A program made the position numbers and the translations under genes. From Turnera subulata (lineage: Eukaryota; Streptophyta; Magnoliopsida; Malpighiales; Passifloraceae), in assembly GCA_028386065.3 (NCBI GenBank), contig JAKUCV010001567.1:1-64000 (forward strand): a stretch of 64,000 nt of DNA, written 5' to 3'. Positions 38,601 through 49,119 of this stretch are shown piece by piece. Each line of letters opens with the position of its first letter. Positions within the stretch are counted from its first letter, which is position 1. The notes beneath the pieces are model-generated. The model saw only the letters and a list, made by a program, of their open reading frames with translations, was not told the DNA's origin and did not search any database.

Positions 38601-40869
38601 TGTTGGTCATGTTGTTGAATTCAGGTTTACAGTGGATAATTGCTTTGGTTTATGTTTCACCCTTGTAGCTTTTGAACTACTGAATCTAAGCTTTTCATTT
38701 TGCACAATGCAGCATGGATCAGTATGGGAGTCGATTCATTCAGCAGAAACTCGAAACTGCTTCAGTAGAAGAGAAGAACAAGATATTCCCTGAGCTTCTT
38801 CCTCATGCCCGCACCTTGATGACTGATGTTTTTGGCAATTATGTCATACAAAAAGTAGGTGCTTCTTAATGTGAAACACTGCACTTTCATTCTATGGTGC
38901 AAATTTTTAACTAAATTGTTATGCAACTTCTCAGTTTTTCGATCATGGATCAGAAGAGCAAAGGATGGAACTTGCAAGCCAACTTACTGGTCATGTTCTA
39001 CCTCTGAGTCTTCAAATGTATGGATGCAGAGTAATTCAAAAGGTGATGTTCTATTTCTTTTTCATAATGATTAAGCATGCATTTTTACGTTCCTTACTAT
39101 ACATGCATTCTCAGTAAATCCCTTTTTGTGAATGATCAATGTTTCATTCATTTATCTTGACCCTGAAAAACACAATGTTCTGTTCTAATCCCAGGCCTTG
39201 GAAGTAATTAACGTGGAGCAACGGACTGAGTTGGTGGGAGAGCTAGATGGCTCAGTCATGAAATGCATCCGTGATCAGAATGGCAACCATGTTATTCAGA
39301 AGTGCATAGAATGTGTCCCTGAAGACCGAATTCAGTTCATCATCTCAGCTTTTTATGGGCAAGTTGTGGCCCTTTCCACCCATCCCTATGGCTGCCGTGT
39401 CATCCAGGTTAGGAACTGAAGTTTTTGTAGACAATCCTGCTGGAGATGTGTTGCCTTTCTGAATATGTCAATAATTGCGTTTCACATGCACAGAGGGTCC
39501 TGGAACATTGTGCTGACAGAAATACACAGCAAATAATTATGGACGAGGTCATGCAATCTGTTTGCACTTTGGCACAAGATCAGTACGGGAACTATGTTAT
39601 TCAGGTATCAAATTGCCCCCTCTAGATCTGGTATATTGGTACGTAAGACTATCAATATTTTGACTTGGTTGATCTGGTTGGCTTGCTGGTGGCTGATCTC
39701 AACTGTTTTTACCATATGGAAAAGTATTATTGCTGGGAAGAAAATGTTATTCTAAAGTGGGTAGAGGATACACATACTTAATTGTGTCGAATTTTTTTAG
39801 TGCCACATCATTTTCTGAGACGCCGTTTCTCTTTTTCTGCTTTGTAGCATGTCCTTGAACACGGTAAACCACAAGAGCGATCTGCTATCATTAGCAAGCT
39901 TGCAGGTCAAATTGTGATAATGAGTCAGCAGAAATTTGCTTCCAATGTTGTGGAGAAGTGCCTAACTTTTGGTGGCCCTGAGGAGCGTCAACTTTTGGTT
40001 AAGGAGATGCTTGGTTCTACTGATGAAAATGAGCCATTGCAGGTTTATTCACTCACCTTAACCCTTTAATTTTTCTTTCTGCATATGGTGATGATTGTTT
40101 CACCTACTGTCTTTAGTTTCTTAATTGTTTTGCAACATGGCTTAACCTGATTCTGTTTCACGCATTTTCTGTTTCTGCAACCTAAATTGTTCTTTGTGGA
40201 TGTTCACCTTTAACAAAATTACATTTTGGTCTTTGTGGATTCGCTCTTCCTTTTTGCTATTTCTTTGCACTATCTTTTGTTGTTTGTCGTGTATTGATAT
40301 ATTCTGTGAAATGAAGTATCTGTATTGCCAATTCATTCTATTGCTCAGCAAAGTTCCAAGTAATACTCTTATCAAATTTTGTCTAGATTAGTTTTTCCTT
40401 TTCCTCTTGGGCCAACATAAGTGCATTTACATTCTTGTTGAAATTATTATTGTAAGCTATCACAACCCCATTTTGTTCTAAATGTTGCAATGTAGATTCT
40501 TAACCCTTTCTGTTAATCGAAATCCAATTTGTGTGAAATGCAACTTTGCAGGCCATGATGAAAGATCCATTTGGAAATTATGTCGTACAGAAGGTTCTTG
40601 AAACCTGTGATGACGAGAGTCTAGAGTTGATTCTTTCTCGCATTAAGGTGCATTTGAGTGCCTTGAAGAGGTATACTTATGGCAAACATATTGTTTCTCG
40701 TGTTGAGAAACTCATTTTGACTGGAGGTGAGGAATGCCGCTTTATCTTCTATAAAGAAGTGAAATCATTTTTCATGCTTTTGGCAGGATTACTTAGTCCT
40801 TGTCGACTAATATATCTTCTCATTGTTACAGAGAGGCGCATAGGATTGTCATCATCAATCTCCTCTTAA
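35642..40869 (+). CDS. APUM4: Pumilio-family RNA-binding protein (APUM4-like), 1038 aa
   Basis: Ten coding exons close in frame: 35642-36322, 37048-37915, 38039-38624, 38713-38854, 38935-39042, 39195-39407, 39494-39604, 39848-40042, 40552-40726, 40832-40869. Two 5' UTR introns are likely (34941-35045 and 35080-35633). The N-terminus carries the NABP-type plant segment ([39 protein letters not shown]). The C-terminal third (from about residue 700) has eight PUF repeats with RNA-contact triplets in order: SR-Q, NY-Q, CR-Q, NH-Q, CR-Q, NY-Q, SN-E, NY-Q. This is the canonical code for UGUA(N)AUA-type 3' UTR sites, so the protein should repress or destabilise target mRNAs in the cytoplasm. The start [16 protein letters not shown] and the adjacency to GET3B in Arabidopsis (recalled) support APUM4 over other group-I members. 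Confidence 0.95.
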
Positions 40870-41760
40870 GTTAATCTAATCTGGAAACATGAAGGCACGT
40901 TTTATTTGCCGCAACTTTAAGTCTGCAAATGGAGGAAACTTTTGTACAGCTAACATGCAGATGATTTTCGCAAGCTATCAACCGATATTCCTACTTAATG
41001 TGGAGTCATTAACTGTAAATAAACACGAGTTCAGTAGGGCTGCAGAATAAGATGCTTTGTTGTCAATATTCTCCTTTCCATTAAGCCGCTATTTATGTAA
41101 TTTGATAGAGAATAAAGGTGAGTAGGTCAGTGAGGGCATTTACAGTTTCTCACCCTCTGTGGGAGCTCATGCGCAATGTTTATAATCTGTAAAGAGTCAG
41201 AATTGGTGATAGAACAGTCCTTATCAATGGAGTGTTTCGACATTTTTTCCTTGTGTACATCCATGTATGGAAATGCTCTGAAATTTGTTGCGTATATACC
41301 AAGTTATTTCCAATAAACAATGCGTACCATTCCTCACAATGGTTCAACTAATCACCCGTTGCATTTTCCAAAAACAATGAGTGGGGTTTGTTTTATAGTT
41401 GCAATGCAGATCCTAAGACAACAAATTCCCGTAATTCTTAGTGACATGCTTACGTGATTATAATTCATGAATGAAGCATTGCTAGGAGGCACTGAAGAGC
41501 AAACGTGCACCCTGCACAGGTAGAGGCTCGTATATTGCCATTTTTTCAGGTGCTGTAAAACCAGCATGCTAAGGTGAGCACGCAAATGATTATATGCTCT
41601 TCAAAAGTATTGATTGGATTTGTACCATCACCACGCAATGTTATGGGTGGTAACAAGAGACCTTGCAGCTCACGCTTATAAAAAAGCTTAAAAAGACCAG
41701 ATAACAGTAAAGTCTAGAGTATAGATTCTACACTCTGCAGGTGCAATTGCGTCTTGATAT
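40870..41760. other. Convergent 3' region between APUM4-like and PORR genes
   Basis: Holds the 3' UTRs of two convergent genes. A UGUA-containing TTTGTACAG (about 40941) and an AATAAA (41112-41117) are visible. No other gene. Confidence 0.4.
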
Positions 41761-43065
41761 TCACAACATTTCTACACTTTCCTCATCCTCAGAATCGAGA
41801 TCCAAGTCGTACTTGGGACGTTCAACAGGCCGATTGTTCACCCTCCTCCTCTTCAAAATCACCTCTGACTCCTGCATCAAATTGATATACTTGTTCCTGA
41901 TCCTGAGCATTGGATGCCTCTCAATGGTTGATTTATCTCTGTACGCCTCCTTGAGAACTGCAGTGCAAGTCTTGTTCTTGAGAGACAGATAAAATATGTT
42001 GGGGTGCCTTTCAAATGCCTTGTGAACCTTCTGCGGCAACCCAAAATACTTTTTGAGGCACAAAAGTTTCTTCCTTTCCGCTGAATGCTCTACAAACAAA
42101 CAGAGCAACTCGTGCAGAAACCCCACAAGCCTCTTCTCTGCAATGTCACTAGTAGGATCCAAGTGTGAATAATCCTCATAAGGAGATATATACGGAACCT
42201 TTTGGAACTCTTTTAGCCAATCCTCAATCTTCCTCCTCAACCTCAAACCCTTCGATGGGAAAAGTGGAAATTCAATTGCCTCCCTTGGTTCTCCAAAATA
42301 AACCCCCTTCTTCATTGCATTTCTCTGCAAAACAGACAATACCCTTTCTTCACTCACGACAGCCAATCCCTTTAACCCATCATCCAACTCCACTAACTTG
42401 AACGACCCATCAAGGTTCTCCTCTGGGTGTTCCAAAAAGTCCTCAGGCAAGCCCAAATACCACAGCATCCCTTGAATAATCTTCAACGGCAGCATTTTTT
42501 CTCTACTCATCAAGATGAACTTCTTCAACCTTTCTCTCAAATCCTCTTTACAATCCTCAAAAAGCCTTCTTTCTTCTCTATCAATCTCAACGGCCTCCGG
42601 GGTTAATCTAAACCAAGGCAGATTATACTGAGGCCCAGTAAACTCCTCAAAGATCGATGGGTATTGCCTTAAAAACCTGGCAACCTTGATTTTGACATCA
42701 AACTCCAATCCTCTCTTGGATACATCGGATATGGGGATGCAGCCATTGGGGTTTCGGGCAATGACGTCTTTCAAACAACAGATGGGCTTGAGGTCGATGG
42801 ACTTGTGTATGTGATCTATCGAGTCAAAGTAAGGATCTTTTTTCCATTTCATGTAGACATCTACGTATGTCCGGGTTTGGATACATGTGTGGGGTCGGTA
42901 TAGGGGTTCGCTCTTTACAAGTGAAAAGATTGGATTTTGAGGAGTGGGTATTAGGGTTTTTAGGGTTCTAGAATTGGGTTTTTTGAGGAGCATGAGACCT
43001 TCGGTTACAGAAACCAAGCAAGGTGAAGATTTGAACTTCGGCGTCGCCGAGGTCTGGAGAAGCAC
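41761..43065 (-). CDS. PORR-domain organellar RNA-binding protein (WTF/RPD1-like), 434 aa
   Basis: Single exon. After an N-terminal organelle-targeting-like stretch of about 70 residues (Ser, Lys and Arg-rich, few acids), the PORR domain begins TRTYVDVYMKWKKDPYFDS. It continues with hallmarks such as VARFLRQYPSIFEEF, WFRLTPEAVEIDREE, LPLKIIQGMLWYLGLPEDF and FERHPNIFYLSLKNKT. Known PORR proteins (WTF1, WTF9, RPD1) bind group II introns in chloroplasts or mitochondria and promote splicing. The acidic tail (LDLDSEDEESVEML) is outside the domain. TGGGC site II elements sit 195-270 bp upstream. Chloroplast or mitochondrial destination cannot be decided by eye; the exact orthologue is not named. 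Confidence 0.92.
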   Translation of the reverse strand: MLLQTSATPKFKSSPCLVSVTEGLMLLKKPNSRTLKTLIPTPQNPIFSLVKSEPLYRPHTCIQTRTYVDVYMKWKKDPYFDSIDHIHKSIDLKPICCLKDVIARNPNGCIPISDVSKRGLEFDVKIKVARFLRQYPSIFEEFTGPQYNLPWFRLTPEAVEIDREERRLFEDCKEDLRERLKKFILMSREKMLPLKIIQGMLWYLGLPEDFLEHPEENLDGSFKLVELDDGLKGLAVVSEERVLSVLQRNAMKKGVYFGEPREAIEFPLFPSKGLRLRRKIEDWLKEFQKVPYISPYEDYSHLDPTSDIAEKRLVGFLHELLCLFVEHSAERKKLLCLKKYFGLPQKVHKAFERHPNIFYLSLKNKTCTAVLKEAYRDKSTIERHPMLRIRNKYINLMQESEVILKRRRVNNRPVERPKYDLDLDSEDEESVEML

Positions 43066-43259
43066 CGAACTTGTCCAACTTCACAAGAAGGAAACCCCGC
43101 TGCCAGCTGCGGTGGAGGAGGCGGGCTAGCGGCGGCGGCAGATGTTTGCACTTTGAAAACGAACCAGATAGAGGGAGCAAGGGGACGACAGAGAGATGGG
43201 AAATAAAGAGAGGAAAATAAGAAAAACGAGGTTGGAATGGACTTAATGGGTGCAACATA

Positions 43260-43331
43260 TGGGCCGACGTATAGACCTAATGATATGGGCTTCTCTTGGG
43301 ATTTATCATAGATTGGATCAAATTTGGGCCA
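43260..43331 (+). promoter_or_regulatory. Site II (TGGGC) cluster upstream of the PORR gene
   Basis: TGGGCC at 43260, TGGGCT at 43286 and TGGGCC at 43326, about 195-265 bp before the PORR ATG. Such clusters are typical of nuclear genes for organelle proteins. Confidence 0.45.
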
Positions 43332-44013
43332 ACATATGTATTTATATATGGATAAATATCAACGCAGATAGTAAATAAAAAGCCATCAAACTTGTACATA
43401 ATATTCGGCATCTTAATTTATGATTAATTGGGTTATATATTCATTCCGCATGGAGCAATGCATCATCAACCATTTGCTTGTTAAGACAGGGGAACAAGTT
43501 AGCTAACATGATTACTGCTTTGTTTCCTTTGGGAGGAACAGCACAATAACATGAACTTCCATGGAGATGTAGGCGGTGGAAGTTTCCCCAATCCCATAAT
43601 GCTTGGATAAAACAATGAGCTACTACAGCAGGCAAGACGGATTTGCTAGAGAAGCAAATAATTTAAGCATTTTATTCTACCTATAAAGAGGGTACAGCAT
43701 CAGGGTTTCTCAGTATTCTACCAGCTGGGGCGATATTAAAGAAAACGACCCCTGCCAAGATCTATCTACAATCAGGAAGCCTGAAAAGAATGAAAGAATA
43801 AGAATTACCGAAGAATGGAACCAAGTAAGTTGATGCGACGGAAAGATATTTACAGATGAAGAAGAAAAAGCATAAAAAGCACCATAGAAGCTCACAGGGC
43901 CCCTGCAATTCCAGAGCTATGTAATAAGATCCACCCGGAAAGGTTGGTTGTGAAGTAGGAGCCGTCAAACAAAAGACTCAAGCTTCCTTCTGAAAGGCCA
44001 TATGACCAAAGGT
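43332..44013. other. PORR upstream and OTU 3' region
   Basis: Probably OTU 3' UTR on the minus strand for the part nearest 44013. No separate gene seen. Confidence 0.35.
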
Positions 44014-47000
44014 TCAACGCTTCCACCATTTCTTCTTTTTCTTGGTCTCGTGCAGAGCTAGGTCTGTGTTTATATCAGAGTAAAAAAGGACTCAGAAATG
44101 ACATGACTTTAAAGAGTTATGTAACGCAAAACATTTGCACATAAGTTTAAATTGTTTACCTGCTTCAGGATATATTGAGTTGTAGTGAACCTCTGCCCAA
44201 AAGCTCAAGAAAATAACTGCATCGAACACGTGCCATGGGTGTCATAACCGCAGCTCAGGCAGCACGACAACAATAAAAGATAGAAATAGTGCACACTAGT
44301 TGCACAAAACTAATGTAAAAGCCTACTAAATGAAAACAAATGCAATCCCAAGTAATCCAATAATATATAAACCAGGGTGGCATAATAACACAAGCAAAAT
44401 GCAGAGCAGTCTGACAGAAACTTATGAGCTATGGTGATGAGATTCACTCTCTAATAAAGTATTGACCACACTCCCATGGTCCCACTAATATCTTTAGGAA
44501 CAAAATTGAAATCTACAGACATGAAACATTGTCCACGGAGACTGTGTGCAAGTGTGAATCATAATCCTAGAAAGGTGCTGCCTGATAACTTGTAACACGG
44601 TGCCGATTAACTCTATGCTTTACACATAAGATCGGCATGTATTAGCATTTCAAACAGATTACATTTCCAAAAAAATCCAAAACCCTCCATGCTTCTTTAG
44701 ATTTGATTAATCAGCACAGAAGTTGAAAATGTAAAGCAAAAGTCTTCCAAAAGTTTTACCTCGTTCAGTCTTTTGAACCTGTGGAAGGATCTCAATGTAG
44801 CATGTATTCTTAAATGAGGTCATTACAAATATCCTGACACCATACTGCAAACACATACCAAAAAGAGTACGCAATTTTGTCAAAAAAAGATCAAGAGAAA
44901 CACCAAAATTAAGAATAGTGAGCCAGTATAAAAGTTTCTCATACCGAATCAGCAGCGGCTTGCAGTGTGACATGATCACCCCATTCACCAGACCTAATTT
45001 ATCCACATATGGATATCAGAAATAATACAAGAAAATATAGATGACACAAAAAAAAAAAAAAGAAGAAATGAAGGTACAGCAATATACTTGCTCATTTTCT
45101 TCAGATAATCACCATAAGCCATGGGTACATAACCTTCGTACAAGTGTGGTTGAGACTTAAGCTGACAACATAAAACATGGAATAAAATTAAGAACTTGAT
45201 AGTCTAAAATTACACCAAATTTGAGAAAAATCAAATTCATTTTAATATAAATTGCAACAGAACGGTGATCAACCTGATCAAGAACTCGTTCTCTCACATA
45301 TTTGTGGTGGTCAGAAGAACAATAGAGTTGATCTGATAAAGAGCGAAACTGCAAAAATATGAAAATTATAAGACATAACCCAACAGCAAAAGGTTGCACT
45401 AAAAATTACAACAAACTTGTCATAAATAGATATATTTACTATGAAGATAGAATCAACCTGGCAATTACCATCTCCTTGAACCTTATTCTCAACAAGATCA
45501 TAAAGCTTCAACCTACAGCGGAGAAATTTCAAACATCACAATAAGCTAAACATTGTTTAAAAATGGCATCAAGTTAAAGAAGAGAAACTCTTAAGAGTAA
45601 CAACGGCAAGAAAAATTATGCATTCATTTTCCCATGCGACAATCAAGATCTTGATGGAATCCAAAAGACAAAGACAAAACTTTTGTTTATTCCCCAATGC
45701 ACTCCCTAAACTATGTGAAGGTAAGGTACCACATATGACCCAGGTAGAGCCTAATGCCTTACCCCATCAAAGCTCTCTTTCTCCCGTTCAATAGACACAA
45801 GCAAACATCATGTAATACAAGGACAAATTATCAAACAATATACCTTAGCAAGTAATCCAAAAGAAATTAGTTGTACAGCAGTGTTGCTTGTGAAAAACGA
45901 GAGAGAAAGAAGATTAGATGGAAGACCTGTCTAGCAGCCTTTGATGATCAGAAATTTCTTCGTCTTCAGATGGAAGTTCTCCATTCACTTTTGGGACATG
46001 CTGCAGAAAAGATATGAGAAACTTAGCACAGACACTTATTGTCAAGTTTAAAGTGTACTACTCTAAACCAAAGCCAATTATGATTACATCCACCTCTCAC
46101 ACAGAGGCTCATATTCTTATTTAAGCTTTAAGAGATAATTGATAATGCACATAAGGAAAATCCAAAAGGGGTGCCAAAATTTTTGGTTTGATGAATAGTT
46201 ACTCTTTTTTTTTTCCATATGTTATTTCACTAGTCTCACTTCTAATCCAAAGCCAACTTTATTTTTAAGGCCAACTGAATATTTTAAAAATCACATCTTA
46301 CTTCCTCGCACAGACAAACACCACGTGCAGCATCTCTACTTGAAAATTGTAAAACTAGCCATTAACATAAGAACAAAGACTGTAATGTTAAGTTCCATCT
46401 GTTGACTAATATCCACTCGTACCAGGCTCTGCTAGATGAAACCAATATAAACTGACAGAACCGTGGCTCTCATTCAGGCCACAATACACATTGTATAACT
46501 CCCAAAGTTAGTGGATTAGTTTGGCTTGAAAAGAGAATTTATTCATTAGGTTCAGAAGAACAAAAAGAAGTCTTATTCTGAATATCTTAAGATAGAAGTA
46601 TAGAAAGCAAACAAGAAACAAGCTGCCATGCACTTAACCGTCAACACAAATTAATATAGCTTCAAAAAAATCATACTCACAGGAACTGGAACCATCTCAT
46701 TAAATCTCTTTCCCACTTCACCATTAAGTGATTCTTCATCTGACAAGTCGAAAGAAAGTGTCAGCTCATCAAGCTCGAGCAATTTTTCTCCATTGCCAGG
46801 CGAGGAAATAGCCATTGGTATTTGATCAATGTCTCCACTTTTAATCTCACTAGACTCGGCTGCCTCTTTGTTGCTGCAAGCATCAGCGTTTATTTTGTTT
46901 TTGCCACTTTCAACTCTCTGATTGTACTCATGCCCTACAAGTGATACATAATTCGCAGAACAAATAAAGACAGATACAGGACAAAAATAACCAATGAATT

Positions 47001-47353
47001 ACATAGCAGCAGTGAAATTCCCCAGTACCAGAAGGATGATGTCTTCCATGAGAGCCAAGCCAATCCTGGGCAATAACTAATTCTTTTCCGGGATTGTTAA
47101 CCCCAGATGCTTCGTCAGCTGCAATTTGTGACAGTTCTTCTTGAAGAGCACGAGCAATTACAGCATCATTCTCCACGTTATTAGAATGTACTGGTGCAGC
47201 ATAATATTCTCCAACATACCCAACTTCACTAGTATCTATACCATACTGCGTAATACTATTATTGCACGAACCACTATGTGAAAGTGGTAAAACATCAATC
47301 AGATAATGGAGTCCCCATCGGACAACATCAGGATCTGGCTCATGTACCAACAT
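44014..47353 (-). CDS. OTU-domain cysteine deubiquitinase (OTU9/10-like), 365 aa
   Basis: Ten coding exons, read on the minus strand: 47353-47029, 46934-46681, 46000-45927, 45512-45458, 45348-45274, 45161-45088, 44993-44945, 44844-44760, 44216-44160, 44063-44014. The OTU fold shows GDGNCQFRSLSDQLY, with catalytic Asp232 and Cys235, and WAEVHYNSIYP with catalytic His341. The enzyme cleaves ubiquitin chains. The N-terminal half is acidic and includes NDAVIARALQEELSQIA, a helix reminiscent of a ubiquitin-interacting motif. The protein ends KKKKKWWKR, a basic tail shared by the plant OTU9/10 group. The first exon ends at a weak donor (TCTG/gtactg), fixed by phase and by HHPSGHEY. A 5' UTR intron of roughly 47423-48014 is likely. 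Confidence 0.93.
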
Positions 47354-48119
47354 CCTGTCTCCCAGCTATACCAACAACCTAGGTTTATGTGTTAGCAGAA
47401 AAGCTTTCTGTGCCTTGACAACCTGTAAAATAGCCAAATCAACTAGTGAATATAAAACCACGCAAATGATTTGAACAGATGCCACCCCCTAACAGAGATG
47501 TTACCAAAAGAGAACAATCACTCCACTTTCAATCAACATATGTCAAACCTCAGGTTTCCACATCGAAAATGCTAAAAGTCTAATTGCAGACCATTAGAAG
47601 TAAAGGGAAAAAACAAAGATCAAAGAACTTTCAAACATCAACCCTGTTGATGATCCAACAAAGGCAACCAATCCATCACTACTCTAAACCAGAAAAGTAA
47701 ATCGAGAAACAAAAAATGCCACTGTTTGTGATCTCCAATACAACAGAAATAAGTAAATCCCACGAAATCTCAATCAATCCTCGTAATTTGAGTTACTTAA
47801 CGTAACAATGAAAGAATCGTACGACACACAAAACAGAAGAAGAAACCCAACACGGATTAAACCAAAAAGACACAAATTTGAAGCTTGCAGCCCACTTTTT
47901 TACGTGAAAGAACAAAACTTTCTCTAAACCCAAACCCCAAAAACCAACTTGCAAGCCAATGAAACAAAATAACCGGAAAAAAATAAAACACGAAACGAAC
48001 CCAAAAAAAAAGTACCTCTTTGAAGAAGCAATCTTTACCTTAGAAAGTAAGCCACACAAAACAAACGCGCCACAACCACCCTCCTCTCTCTTCTTTAAAG
48101 AATGAACCAGAAAAAAATG
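47354..48119 (-). other. OTU gene 5' UTR with probable intron
   Basis: On the minus strand a donor-like CAAAGAG/GTACTT near 48014 and an acceptor TTTTACAG near 47423 would bring a leader exon next to the ATG at 47353. No alternative coding exon was found. Confidence 0.4.
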
Positions 48120-49119
48120 AAGAAGGGATAATTCAATTTGTGAAAAAAGAATATTGGGAGGTTGATTATGGTTTAACTATCGAACAACTTAGGATGAGAA
48201 ATCGTAACGGAAAGACGGAGAGTGTTTTGGTAAGATGACAAGTTTGGGTCAGAGTTAGCGTCTGTTTAGGCCACTTTTCTTGAAAATCCCTGATTATCTG
48301 GTTCTTCTGTTCGCTCGTGTGAATTTATATCCATCTGCGCGTGGCGGGCCGACACATGTTACCGAGGACCCGGGTTCATGCCACGTGTAAAGCGTCACTT
48401 CGTTTTTGTTAATTTTGATTGGCTGCTTATTTATCTCTCTCTTTTTTTTCTTGTGCCAAAAAACTAATGTTTCCACCACGAGTAATTTATTCTATTGGTT
48501 AATGATGTTTAGTCTCATTGGTTTCTGATGCTGGTAAACTTTGAGGACTAGAGCACGAGATTTTTATGAATCAATAAAAAGTTATAACTTACTTGGAGGG
48601 CTGAAATTTGCAGTTGTTGTCTTGGTTAATGTTTTGATTTTGGCACAATTCATAGTTGAAATTAAAACCACCTAACATGAAGGTAAAAGTCATATATAAA
48701 AAAAAGAGAGGCAAAAATCGAGGCATAATCCAGATTGAATCCGGCCAAAAAATAATCCATATTTTAGAAAGGAGCAAAATGTGTAACTAAACAAATATGG
48801 AGCAAGTAAAAGAGTGGCTTAATTTAGGATTTAGGACAATAAATTGCACGTTCATGGTCCAATGGCATCAGATCTTGTGGTTGCAAGAGACTGCAACTTA
48901 TGAAGGTTCCATGAATTGCAAGACGAGCCCAAAATTTGAACAATCAAGCCCATATCTGACCCGAATCTTAGGCTGACACACAGAGGTACGGAGCAGGGTA
49001 TCAACCAAGCCCAATAAAATATTTTGTTTTAGGCCCATTAAATACCCAATAGTTTTTAGCTTCTCTTCGCCAAGAACACACAGACCAATCGATTCGGGAA
49101 ATTCTCATATACACACGAA
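48120..49119. promoter_or_regulatory. Divergent promoter region between OTU (minus) and PPR (plus) genes
   Basis: Both genes point away from this interval. On the PPR side four GCCCA (site II) cores occur at about 48927, 48948, 49009 and 49033, within 200 bp of the ATG at 49120. No gene seen. Confidence 0.45.
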
